From positions 1 to 25,999 of the IMG/VR virus record IMGVR_UViG_3300023178_002735: DNA of 25,999 nucleotides; one strand, given 5' to 3'. Positions 8,601 through 16,587 of the stretch are shown here, piece after piece; position 1 is the stretch's first letter, and each line of letters opens with the position of its first letter. Source of the DNA: a virus. The notes beneath the pieces are model-generated. The model had not been told where the DNA came from. It did not search any database and was given only the letters and a program-made list of their open reading frames with translations. Both the position numbers and the translations under genes were made by a program.

Positions 8601-9755
8601 CAACGTATATCAGACGGTACAGTACTAGGAAATTATAATGGAGATAGTTCAGATAATGATATAGACGAAATTCCATTTAGTGTAATTATTTCAGAAGGCG
8701 GCGGCCTTACAGATGATGATTTTGTTACATTAGTACCAAGTGTAAACGATCCTGGCCAGGCACTAATAAGAACAGGTACAGGTACTTATGGCATTTCTAA
8801 TGTTACAACTACAGGTGAAGTCAACAGTCTTGTAAAAACAGATGCATCTGGAAGTATTCAAGTAAACTCACTAATATTAGGTGGTGACTCAAGTTATGAA
8901 GTGTTAAGTCTTGATACACTTGAACTAGTATTTAAAACTCCAGCACAAGGAGAGATACTAAGAGCTGTTGGACAAACTGGTGTATCAGCTGGCGGTCCTG
9001 ATATAGAAATTCCTGGTTGTGTAAATATTGGCTCAACTGGTGTTGCAGAAAGTACACTACAAGGTATATCAAACCTAAACGGTGAAGCAGCATTAGCGGT
9101 AGATTGGATTTACAGTAGCTTTATAGAAGCGCCAGGTGAAAAAGGTGCAGCGTCAACAGGTTTAGCTATTGGTGCCAATACTGGTAAAACAACACAAGGA
9201 GAGGTAGCAATTGTTACTGCTGACGCAGGATCTAGTGCAAGCTTATCACCTGCAATATTTAGTGCATCAGGATTTGTTCCTGATACAGATGACGCATATG
9301 ATATAGGTGGCGCAACAGCAAAATATGCAAATGTATATGCAACTTATTTTAGAGGTACTGCTACTGAAGCTTACTATGCTGACTTGGCAGAGAACTATAC
9401 TGCTGATGCAGCGTATGAACCAGGAACAGTTGTTGTGTTTGGAGGAGAGCAAGAAGTTACAGTTTGCTCTGCTAAAGGACAAACTAGTGTAGCAGGTGTT
9501 GTATCAACTAATCCAGCATATTTGATGAATTCACACGCAGAAGGTGATAATATTGTTGCTCTAGCATTACAAGGTCGTGTGCCGTGTAAGGTAATTGGCA
9601 AAGTTAAGAAAGGCGATATGCTTGTTTCAAGTGCTGTTCCAGGATATGCTATTGTTGACAATAGTGCAAAAGTTGGTACTGTAATAGGTAAAGCATTAGA
9701 AAATAAAGAAGATGGCGATCGCGGCATTATCGAAGTAGTTGTAGGAAAGCACTAA
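5697..9755 (+). CDS. Giant tail-fibre/virion protein, C-terminal part (frame-split)
   Basis: This continuation of the giant fibre gene is in the -1 frame. The first ATG is at 5889, but 5697-5888 already reads as typical fibre protein (YLTSINGAFDTTNP, then YGAPSIPVRVDSTGYRNDAE) with no start codon, so 5889 is probably not a true start. Downstream features are a conserved block containing FFVSTDQNGIFRVGKFFSVD (nt ~7510-7570), the fibre motif NTITNLKAPNSDSDAATKAYVD region (nt ~7848-7916), and a C-terminal domain from YYADLAENYTADAAYEPGTV (nt ~9373) to GIIEVVVGKH. That last domain recurs at the ends of marine phage fibres and loosely recalls Peptidase_G2-type terminal domains; this match is from memory and uncertain. 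The joined product would be ~3,047 aa. Its TAA overlaps the ATG of the next small ORF. Confidence 0.82.
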   Translation, partial: AVSTSNTGGSQTVYLTSINGAFDTTNPIVNQTGPVNYGAPSIPVRVDSTGYRNDAESLNIYVYDMKDPPSNRSEFDVYHPARPAFARYEVANVEQSDHILGSYQNVGDEPTSEVAATFTGGPNATASEINANFTITKTINGGYGVIVTNAGSGYRADDSFLITGDLLGGATPANDATITITEVDGGTPTTGAISGVTITGTIAVEDSTPYYTGTVYKLNFSTGDAQFSQNGLLNEVPFGTMIQYRRNQTHIISDLARPDVLTIRPSTAVIFDENPNFVYRSISFLTSNSLGEALPANTSQAGFDEGYDYIRMLIESSKAQETIDTVYDTDGTTKLTGGTTKGGTAGDVVLALQPVLDDNEIFRLNNNLRTPITNRPIGWNVDSLATFAPIITWQGKKHYVYNARGVKATAVNTNITSTTQANPVVVTYDTDINLENGQLVSFSGVVGMTELNGNSYYIGNVTSTTVELYTDSGLSTGVDGTVFALPATAGTLSTVRDLIVPTAEDNDYQLVDLFDIDTINQTNATGIHTPVVLGSELVTIRAGLKAGSLADVTVNISTCRATGHDFLDIGTGGFNTSNYPNVIFGEPGEKDESKETVERGKGRVFFVSTDQNGIFRVGKFFSVDQGTGTVTFSASIALSDVDGLGFKRGVVVTEFSTDTAMTDNASDSVPTEGAVRGYVNRRLGYDVNGNPVSNKLGPGVLAPNGAVPMTDDLNANNNTITNLKAPNSDSDAATKAYVDASTAGLDELKDLRSIEYNDYDQGQLIVATGLKKLILSAGSIVGNSFDVCDVITGNESGATGNIVDIEEGLVASEGAIVVVTYTPVTGEFSDGKPVGNSLPADTITAPGGKQGLVVDGPVDEWANGVYSSASDVTVTTNRIITQDLNGDVTDRYTEIDVQIKANTIRNADIAADAAIAQSKLNLNAATTRANPVNINQSDLGVASFDSNIFTSTNGWLTIENGDLPLRTIQRISDGTVLGNYNGDSSDNDIDEIPFSVIISEGGGLTDDDFVTLVPSVNDPGQALIRTGTGTYGISNVTTTGEVNSLVKTDASGSIQVNSLILGGDSSYEVLSLDTLELVFKTPAQGEILRAVGQTGVSAGGPDIEIPGCVNIGSTGVAESTLQGISNLNGEAALAVDWIYSSFIEAPGEKGAASTGLAIGANTGKTTQGEVAIVTADAGSSASLSPAIFSASGFVPDTDDAYDIGGATAKYANVYATYFRGTATEAYYADLAENYTADAAYEPGTVVVFGGEQEVTVCSAKGQTSVAGVVSTNPAYLMNSHAEGDNIVALALQGRVPCKVIGKVKKGDMLVSSAVPGYAIVDNSAKVGTVIGKALENKEDGDRGIIEVVVGKH

Positions 9756-9910
9756 TGTCAGAACAAGAAAGAGATCAAAAAAAGAATATTGAAAACTTGA
9801 TCAAAAAAGGTGCACCTACTGCTTTTGATTTAAAAAATCCACAGCCTAGACAAGTGGTTGCAACATCAGGTAAAATAAGAATTAAAGTGGGGAATCCAGC
9901 AAATGGCTAA
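9755..9910 (+). CDS. 51-aa hypothetical protein between fibre genes
   Basis: A small ORF, MSEQERDQKKNIENLIKKGA at its start, ending in GNPANG. Its ATG overlaps the TAA of the giant fibre gene (TAATG at 9753-9757) and its own TAA lies inside the next gene's ATGGCTAA (9903-9910). A good ribosome binding site (AGGAAAG, about 9743-9749) precedes it. The N-terminal half is charged and probably helical; there is no signal peptide or membrane segment. Tight coupling on both sides and the absence of any other use for this stretch argue for a real gene. I do not recognise the family. A role as a small tail assembly factor or fibre chaperone would fit the position, but that is a guess. Confidence 0.68.
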   Translation: MSEQERDQKKNIENLIKKGAPTAFDLKNPQPRQVVATSGKIRIKVGNPANG

Positions 9911-11495
9911 ACAAATAATTGATATAGGTACTAGTGCTAATAAAGGCGATGGTGATCCATTACGCACAGCATTTAGAAAAATAAATGAAAATTTTACAGA
10001 GCTTTATGCTGCAAATGGTGACGCAGATGGTGCTGCAACCAGTGTTTTGCCTAGTGCAGATGCAACTTATAACTTAGGTAGTGCTGATAAACAATGGGCT
10101 GATGTTTTTATTGCAGACTTCATATACTTAAACGGTACACGAATTGAAGTTAATTCTAATGGTGCTTTACTTGTAGGCGGAAGCAATCCAATACAAACAC
10201 AAGACACTATGGGCAGTGTGTTTGGCGACGATTCAACATTACTTGTAGACGGTGTAAACAATTTAATACCTAGTTCAGTAATACAAGGTACTGAAGCAAC
10301 TAACTGGGACACAGCGTTTAGTTGGGGCGATCACGCAACAGCAGGATATGCACCACAAGCAACAACATATACTAAAGTAGAAGTAGACGCAGCTATAGCA
10401 GCAGTTGACCCATTTAGTGGCGATGTTACTGGTTCAGTATTTGCTGATGATTCAACACTATTAGTTGATGGTGTAAATGGCAAAATTACTGGCGAAGTTA
10501 CAGGAACAATATCTAGCACAAACTGGCAGGCAGCAAGTGACAGTTACCTAACTATTGCAAATGGTGGCTCTACTGGTCCAGGACCTATTCAAATTGTAGC
10601 ATCAGCAAATTTAGATCTTTCTGCAGGCGCGGGACAAGTAATTAATGCAAATAGAAATATTGTAGCAGCAGAAGGTGTAACTGGCGATGTAACTGGTAAC
10701 GTTTCGGGTAATGTTACAGGTGATGTCAAAGGTAGCGTGTTTGGCGACGATAGTACACTATTAGTTGACGCAGTAAATAGCGTTATACCTAAAGCAGTAG
10801 TAGAAGATAGTGCAAATTGGGATACAGCATTTGCGTGGGGAGATCATAGTGCAGCAGGTTATGCAGATGGTACTAATGAAGCAAATTGGGATACAGCGTT
10901 TAGTTGGGGTGATCACGCAGCAGCAGGATACCTAACAAGCGAAACAGACAGTCAAACACTTAGTTTAGTAGGCACAGATTTATCTATTACAAACGGCAAC
11001 ACAGTTGACCTAAGTGGATTTTTAACAAGTTACACTGAAACAGATCCAGTAGTAGGTGCGATTACAGGTATTGTAAAAGCAGACGGTGCTGGAAATATTA
11101 GTGCGGCAGTAGCAGGAACAGATTACTTAACAAGTGTAGCATTTGCAGATCTAACTGCAACTCCTACTACAATTTCAGGTTATGGCATAACTGATGCATT
11201 TGATGGAACTTATGCTTCGTTATCAGGATCACCAACAGCACTAAGCGACTTTTCAAACGATTTAGATTACGCAGGTATTGTAGGCGGAGCAATACAAGCA
11301 AACGGTTTACCTAGCGGTACAACATTTACAGACACACTTACATTACCTGTATTAACAGCAGAGCCTAGTAGTCCAGTAAACGGAATGGTTGCAGTTGCAG
11401 ATGGTACAAGTTGGGATCCGATGTTAAACGCTGCACAAACTATGGTAGTGTATCTAGCAGGTGCTTGGAGACAAATTGCACAAGGTGGCGTATAA
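9903..11495 (+). CDS. Tail-fibre protein with shared anchor, DDST and SWGDH repeats
   Basis: A 530-aa protein starting MAKQIIDIGTSANKGDGDPL; residues 1-36 closely match the N-terminus of the giant fibre protein at 613. It has three copies of a GSVF(G/A)DDSTLLVD module (about residues 103-120, 176-193, 276-293) and three copies of an NWDTAF(S/A)WGDH..AGY module (about 133-149, 304-320, 327-343), the latter widespread in phage tail fibres. A G-x-V repeat run (residues 260-277) suggests beta-solenoid rungs. The C-terminus (VLTAEPSSPVNGMVAVADGT, then VVYLAGAWRQIA) is a common fibre end. It starts inside the preceding small ORF, with GGGGA about 10 nt upstream. The likely role is a tail fibre or baseplate-attached adhesin. 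Confidence 0.82.
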   Translation: MAKQIIDIGTSANKGDGDPLRTAFRKINENFTELYAANGDADGAATSVLPSADATYNLGSADKQWADVFIADFIYLNGTRIEVNSNGALLVGGSNPIQTQDTMGSVFGDDSTLLVDGVNNLIPSSVIQGTEATNWDTAFSWGDHATAGYAPQATTYTKVEVDAAIAAVDPFSGDVTGSVFADDSTLLVDGVNGKITGEVTGTISSTNWQAASDSYLTIANGGSTGPGPIQIVASANLDLSAGAGQVINANRNIVAAEGVTGDVTGNVSGNVTGDVKGSVFGDDSTLLVDAVNSVIPKAVVEDSANWDTAFAWGDHSAAGYADGTNEANWDTAFSWGDHAAAGYLTSETDSQTLSLVGTDLSITNGNTVDLSGFLTSYTETDPVVGAITGIVKADGAGNISAAVAGTDYLTSVAFADLTATPTTISGYGITDAFDGTYASLSGSPTALSDFSNDLDYAGIVGGAIQANGLPSGTTFTDTLTLPVLTAEPSSPVNGMVAVADGTSWDPMLNAAQTMVVYLAGAWRQIAQGGV

Positions 11496-14340
11496 GTTGA
11501 TTACGATAAATATGTATAACAATAGGATTTTGAAGAATGGCAAATAGATTTCCACTAGTACTCGATACTACAGACGGCAATAAAATTAAAGAATTACCCG
11601 CTACTGATAATTTAGATTTGCGTGAAAATTCAATTGTCAATGTACAAAATATTAATTCTTTAGGTACAATCAATGCTCCTAATATAACGGTCAATGGACA
11701 AAAATTAGTTGCACAAAATTTTAGAGACTTAGCTGATACTCCTAGTACATTTATAGGAAGTGAAAATTATTTTGTCAAAGTAAATGAAACAGGTTCAGGT
11801 ATCGAGTTTCGTCCATTAAGCGAAATCGGAACTATTAGTGTTGCTGGTATAACATCAACTGAAAACATTGTTCCAAACACTAGTGGAATTGGTCAAGTAG
11901 GCACTATTGATAAAAAATACCACAGGGTTGTTTCAGAAGAATTAGTAGGCGATCTTGTAAGCTACGGCGGTTCTACTGTTTTTGATGCTACTACAGGAAA
12001 AATTAGTTATGCTGCACTACAAGGTGCGCCAGGGTTCCTTTCAGAATTCCAAGATGATATTGGATTTTTAAGAGCAGCAGATTTAAACACAGAAATTGCA
12101 GGTTTATTTGACGAAGGAGTTCCATTCCAGTCTGATATTAAAGGTTCAGTGTTTGCAGATGATTCTACTGTATTAGTTGACGGGACGTCTGGTGTTATTG
12201 TTGGCCCTGTTGCTACTACAACAGTTGAAGCAGGGCAAATTACAGGTTCTGTACAAGTTACAGCACCGATTGTAAACTTGGAATTTTTAGAAGGTACGAA
12301 TGGAAGCAACCTTAAAATAGAAGCGACAGAAAATTATGATGTTGTTATAGGTCAAGAAAATACTGGTAATGTTAAAATTTACAACGCTCAAGCAGAAAAC
12401 TTTACAGCAGGTATTGATTTAGGAATAGGCGAAATAATAGGAGCGACAGATTTAATTTTAGGAGCAGCCAACAGAATAAAACTTGTTAATGGTATTCCTT
12501 TTACTTTTTCTTCTGTAGCACAGTCTGATCTTAATCAAACAGTACCAGCAAACGGCGATTTTATTTACAACACAACTACTAATCGATTCCAAATGTATCA
12601 AAACGGTGTATGGGATGATGTAAATGGTAATGTACAAGCAACAACTGGAACATCAAACTTAAACAATCTTATTGTTGCAGGTGATCTAACTGTACAAGGA
12701 ACAACTACAAGTGTAGAAACGACAAATACAACAATTACTGATAATGTTATAACATTAAATAACGGTGAAGTTGGTGCTGGTGTAACCGCTACAACATCTG
12801 GTATTGAAATAGACAGAGGATCAGAATCTAATGTATCGTTAGTATGGGACGATAGCGTTGATAAATGGACAGTAGGCTCTCAAACACTTGCAGCAGATGC
12901 ATTTGAATCAGTAGCAGTCCGAACAGCATTAATTGATACAGCAGTTCCAGGACCTTTACAGATTAAAGCAGGTGACGTGGCTGATACTGGAAATGTAATT
13001 TTTATTAATCCTTACGGTAGTGGCACATTTATCACAATGCAGGCTGAAAATTATGTACTAAAAACAGGCCCATATTTGTCAAACACAGATCCATTCATAG
13101 ACTTTACAACTTCAGGATCATTTAAAACTTATCAGGGAGCATTCTTTGAAGGTAACTTAACTGGTGATATTACTGGTTCAGTTTTTGCTGACGATTCAAG
13201 TCCAATGGTAGATGCTGTTGGAAATAGTATGACCGCAAATTCTGCTACTTTTACAACTACAACTTCACCTACTATAATTGGAACCAATATCAATCCTGTA
13301 ACAGGACAGACTATTGTAGTAGGTGGTTCAGCAGGTAGCTTTAATTACAATGATGCCACAGGTGCAATACAAGTTGCTTCTACAGGTCCTGTGAGTATTG
13401 AAGGTGCAGCAAGCGCAGCAGTCAATATAGGCACTGGAACAAGTGGCGCAGTTACATTAGGAAGCGGAACAAACAACATAGTTGTTGCAGCAGGCACATC
13501 TGTAGATTTATCTAATGTAAACGTTCAAAACGCTGCATTCGATTTAGTAGGCAATGTAGACAATACTGCATTAGCACTAGGTGACACTGCAACTACAGTT
13601 ACAATTGGTAATAGTTCAAGCTCAACAACCATATCAGGTAACTTGCAATTAAACAGCGCACTAATTGTAAACAACATTACAGCAGATGACAGTATTAGTA
13701 TACTAACAGGCGGTAATACTGCAAATGAAGCAATTAGTTTAGGACCACAAGGTACTAACACTGCTATTAACTTAACAGCTACTAATTTAAGATTTAATGG
13801 TAATGTAACAACAACAATAAATGCAACAGGCGGAATAGTTGGCGATTTGCAGGGTAGTATCTATGCTGATGATAGTTCTGTAATGATTGACGGTGTAAAT
13901 GCTCAAGTAGTAGGTAATGTAAGTTCTAATTTAGTTAGAACTCCCGAAATTAAAAACTTATCATCAGGCACAGACATTGATATAGAAGCACAAGGTTTCT
14001 TAGAATTGTTTGGCGGAGCAGCAAATGCTGGTTTGAGCAAAATACAACTTGATACAGCTGGTATTAATTACATAGAACTACAAACAACACCAAACACTCC
14101 TGCAGACCCAAATGACACTGCAACTATTTTAGTGAACGGACAAACAGACTCAGGTGATGTAATTATTGGTAACAGTGCTACAACAAGAAATCAAACAGTT
14201 GAAATATACAATGCTACTGTAACAGGTGATGTGATCGGTACAGTGACAGGTACCGTTTACGGAGTAGTACAAGGTGATGTAAACGGATCAATTTATGCAG
14301 ACGATTCAACACTATTAATTGATGGTATTAATGGTAAAAT
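10204..14340 (+). repeat. DDS(T/S) protein-level repeat family across two genes
   Basis: Seven copies of a G-S-(V/I)-(F/Y)-(A/G)-D-D-S-(T/S) module ending in a (V/I)D(G/A) turn occur in two adjacent genes. They lie near nt 10210, 10430 and 10730 in the 530-aa protein, and near 12144, 13174, 13851 and 14281 in the 1,043-aa protein. DNA between copies has diverged but words such as GACGATTCAAC recur. The copies are dispersed coding repeats, not a tandem array. Confidence 0.75.
11505..11512 (+). promoter_or_regulatory. Putative T4-type late promoter (GATAAATA)
   Basis: GATAAATA lies in the 41-bp gap after the 530-aa fibre gene, with 24 nt between it and the ATG at 11537. Sequence and spacing match the other five copies in the window. 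Confidence 0.65.
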
Positions 14341-14668
14341 AGTCGGGCCATTTGAAGGATCTATAAGTAAACTTGTAGGTGATGTGCAACAAATTGTAGG
14401 ACCAGGAGTAATTAGCCTCGACACATTACACACTGAATTAACTACTACAGGAAACCCAGATGCATTTACACTAGCAAACGGAACGCTTGGACAAATTAAA
14501 ATAATAACACGAGTAGGAGGAGTTGCAGGTGATGCAAATATTACGCCAGCAACATTTGCAAATGGATCATCTATTACAATGGGTGATACTGCTGATAGTG
14601 TTACACTAATTTATACTACTATAGGTTGGGTTGTGACAGCTGCACAAAGCATAACAGTAAATCCATAA
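11537..14668 (+). CDS. Large repeat-rich tail-fibre/virion structural protein
   Basis: A 1,043-aa protein starting MANRFPLVLDTTDGNKIKEL, an N-terminus I associate with structural proteins of marine T4-like phages and distinct from the MAKQ-type anchor. Four DDS(T/S) modules lie near residues 203-220, 546-560, 772-790 and 915-935. Between them are long Thr/Asn/Gly-rich beta-repeat stretches (for example VTIGNSSSSTTISGNLQLNS) and G-x-V runs before the last modules. Cysteine is nearly absent, as is usual for fibres. A late-type octamer at 11505-11512 lies 24 nt upstream, and AGGA is at about 11523. The C-terminus (SITMGDTADSVTLIYTTIGW onward) resembles short terminal domains of other phage fibres. 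It is probably an elongated trimeric fibre or baseplate appendage; the exact position in the virion is unknown. Confidence 0.8.
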   Translation: MANRFPLVLDTTDGNKIKELPATDNLDLRENSIVNVQNINSLGTINAPNITVNGQKLVAQNFRDLADTPSTFIGSENYFVKVNETGSGIEFRPLSEIGTISVAGITSTENIVPNTSGIGQVGTIDKKYHRVVSEELVGDLVSYGGSTVFDATTGKISYAALQGAPGFLSEFQDDIGFLRAADLNTEIAGLFDEGVPFQSDIKGSVFADDSTVLVDGTSGVIVGPVATTTVEAGQITGSVQVTAPIVNLEFLEGTNGSNLKIEATENYDVVIGQENTGNVKIYNAQAENFTAGIDLGIGEIIGATDLILGAANRIKLVNGIPFTFSSVAQSDLNQTVPANGDFIYNTTTNRFQMYQNGVWDDVNGNVQATTGTSNLNNLIVAGDLTVQGTTTSVETTNTTITDNVITLNNGEVGAGVTATTSGIEIDRGSESNVSLVWDDSVDKWTVGSQTLAADAFESVAVRTALIDTAVPGPLQIKAGDVADTGNVIFINPYGSGTFITMQAENYVLKTGPYLSNTDPFIDFTTSGSFKTYQGAFFEGNLTGDITGSVFADDSSPMVDAVGNSMTANSATFTTTTSPTIIGTNINPVTGQTIVVGGSAGSFNYNDATGAIQVASTGPVSIEGAASAAVNIGTGTSGAVTLGSGTNNIVVAAGTSVDLSNVNVQNAAFDLVGNVDNTALALGDTATTVTIGNSSSSTTISGNLQLNSALIVNNITADDSISILTGGNTANEAISLGPQGTNTAINLTATNLRFNGNVTTTINATGGIVGDLQGSIYADDSSVMIDGVNAQVVGNVSSNLVRTPEIKNLSSGTDIDIEAQGFLELFGGAANAGLSKIQLDTAGINYIELQTTPNTPADPNDTATILVNGQTDSGDVIIGNSATTRNQTVEIYNATVTGDVIGTVTGTVYGVVQGDVNGSIYADDSTLLIDGINGKIVGPFEGSISKLVGDVQQIVGPGVISLDTLHTELTTTGNPDAFTLANGTLGQIKIITRVGGVAGDANITPATFANGSSITMGDTADSVTLIYTTIGWVVTAAQSITVNP

Positions 14669-14676
14669 TGACAATG

Positions 14677-14684
14677 AATAAATA
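14677..14684 (+). promoter_or_regulatory. Putative T4-type late promoter (AATAAATA)
   Basis: AATAAATA lies in the 35-bp gap before the protease gene, 19 nt from its ATG at 14704. It would start an operon of the protease and the 236-aa structural gene. Confidence 0.6.
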
Positions 14685-14703
14685 TATAAAATAGGAAGCA
14701 ACA

Positions 14704-16575
14704 ATGAGCGAAAAAGAATATATTGTAAGTTTAAATAAAGGTGTAGACTACGAAGCATTCAATGCAGAAATGATCGCAACCACTGGAGCTGGAGCAATTC
14801 CAAGCAGAAGTGCTACTGTAGCAAACGCTCGTCCTGCTTCACAGCGTAATACACATTATATGCTTACAGACGAAGAAGCAGACACATTACGTCAAGACGG
14901 TCGAGTTTTTGGTGTGACGCTACGTCCTGACTTGGATCCTTCATTAATTATATCAAACCGTGCTTTGCAAATATCAAACTTTGATAAAACTACAGAAGAT
15001 AGAGGAGACTTTGTCAATTGGGGCTTAAGAAGAATGAACGCAAAAAACAATCCATATGTAGGCACAGGAGTGTCTGAAGGTTATGGATATACATTAGACG
15101 GGTCGGGTGTTGATATTGTAATACAAGATAGTGGTTTGCAAATAGATCATCCAGAATTTCAAGACTCTGCTGGTAATAGTAGAGTCGTAGAATTAGATTG
15201 GTATGACGGCTTCAGTGGAGGCGGGTCTATGCCAACAGATCATTATGCAGATTATGACGGTCACGGAACTCATTGTGGTGGAATAGCCGCAGGAAAAACT
15301 TACGGATGGGCTAAAAATGCTAGAATCTATGCAGTCAAAGTAGCAGGCTTAGAAGGGTCATTAGATCCAAACAGCGGAATACCTGTTTCTGACTGTTTTG
15401 ATGTTATTAAAGAATGGCATCAAAACAAGCCAGTAGATCCAACAACTGGTGTTAAACGTCCTACAATAGTTAATATGAGTTGGGGATATAATAGATTTTA
15501 TAATAGTGTTATTAATTTGACCTATAGAGGAACGCTATATACTGGTACTGACATTGATTCATCTACAGAGCGTTTAGCGTTTGGACTTGTGCCTTTAGCA
15601 GGAAGCAGTGGGTTTACTTATAAAACTAATGTAAGAGTTGCATCTGTTGATACAGACATTGAAGAACTTATAGACGCAGGTGTACACGTTTGTATTGCTG
15701 CAGGCAATAATTATCATAAGATTGATGTTACTGGCGGCTTAGATTTTGATAACTTTATTGCAGCTGATACAGGTTCAGTATCTTATCATAGAGGATCAAG
15801 TCCTTATAGTGAAAATGCATTAAATGTAGGAAATATAGATAGTTTAGTAACTTCGGATGGTTTTGAACAAAAAGCATCTAGTTCAGAAACAGGCCCAGGT
15901 GTTGATTGCTGGGCTCCAGGTACAGACATAATGAGTGCAGTAAGCACAACAAATAGATTTACAGATGGTCCGTATCCTCAAGATGAAAACTTTAGAATTT
16001 GTAACATCAGCGGAACATCAATGGCTGCACCACAAGTTGCAGGTATGCTATCATTATGGCTACAATTAAATCCAAGTGCTACTCCAGCGCAAGCTAAAAC
16101 ATTTATACAATCTTCTTCGCAGAGTGACAATATTTTATCAAGCGGGCTAGACAATGATTATAGTAACTATAGAAGTTTATTAGGTAGCGGAAATAGATTT
16201 TCGTATAATAAATTTAACAGTTCGGTAAAATTAAGATTAGGAGAAAGCGTAGTTGAAACTGCATATCAACGTCCTACTTTCACACTTTCTGCTAATGGAG
16301 CAAGCATAAATGAAGGTCAAAATTTAATTATAACTTTGACTACAACTAACATTGCTGATGGCACTACTGTACCTTATACAATAAGCGGTGTCCAGATTGC
16401 CGATATTAATGATGCGCTAACTGGAAGTTTTACTATCAGTAATAACACAGCATCAAAAACATTTTTATTAGCATCCGATACAACTACAGAAGGAAATGAA
16501 ACATTCACACTTTCATTAGACAGTATAGACGAAAGTGTAAGTGTTACAATAAATGACACAAGCACTACACCATAA
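14704..16575 (+). CDS. Subtilisin-like serine protease (peptidase S8) with Calx-beta-like C-terminus
   Basis: A 623-aa protein of peptidase family S8. The full catalytic set is visible: Asp142 (VIQDSGLQIDHPEF), His187 (DGHGTHCGG), oxyanion Asn335 (AAGNN) and Ser439 (SGTSMAAPQVAG). Residues ~1-80 (EYIVSLNKGVDYEAF... to ...GVTLRPDL) look like an inhibitor-I9-type propeptide. Residues ~525-618 (SINEGQNLIITLTT, then EGNETFTLSLD) match a Calx-beta-type beta sandwich, a common adhesion module. There is no signal peptide, so it acts in the infected cell or as part of the virion, not as a Sec-secreted enzyme. It sits among fibre genes under a late octamer (14677-14684), with AGGAAG before the ATG. 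Possible roles are fibre maturation or digestion of host surface protein; the sequence does not decide between them. Confidence 0.92.
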   Translation: MSEKEYIVSLNKGVDYEAFNAEMIATTGAGAIPSRSATVANARPASQRNTHYMLTDEEADTLRQDGRVFGVTLRPDLDPSLIISNRALQISNFDKTTEDRGDFVNWGLRRMNAKNNPYVGTGVSEGYGYTLDGSGVDIVIQDSGLQIDHPEFQDSAGNSRVVELDWYDGFSGGGSMPTDHYADYDGHGTHCGGIAAGKTYGWAKNARIYAVKVAGLEGSLDPNSGIPVSDCFDVIKEWHQNKPVDPTTGVKRPTIVNMSWGYNRFYNSVINLTYRGTLYTGTDIDSSTERLAFGLVPLAGSSGFTYKTNVRVASVDTDIEELIDAGVHVCIAAGNNYHKIDVTGGLDFDNFIAADTGSVSYHRGSSPYSENALNVGNIDSLVTSDGFEQKASSSETGPGVDCWAPGTDIMSAVSTTNRFTDGPYPQDENFRICNISGTSMAAPQVAGMLSLWLQLNPSATPAQAKTFIQSSSQSDNILSSGLDNDYSNYRSLLGSGNRFSYNKFNSSVKLRLGESVVETAYQRPTFTLSANGASINEGQNLIITLTTTNIADGTTVPYTISGVQIADINDALTGSFTISNNTASKTFLLASDTTTEGNETFTLSLDSIDESVSVTINDTSTTP

Positions 16576-16587
16576 GGAAAGTAAGAT

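Noticed and set aside
10204-14340. CRISPR-like or tandem DNA repeat array
   Set aside because: The recurring words are coding repeats spaced irregularly by hundreds of bases and diverged at synonymous sites; there are no regular spacers.
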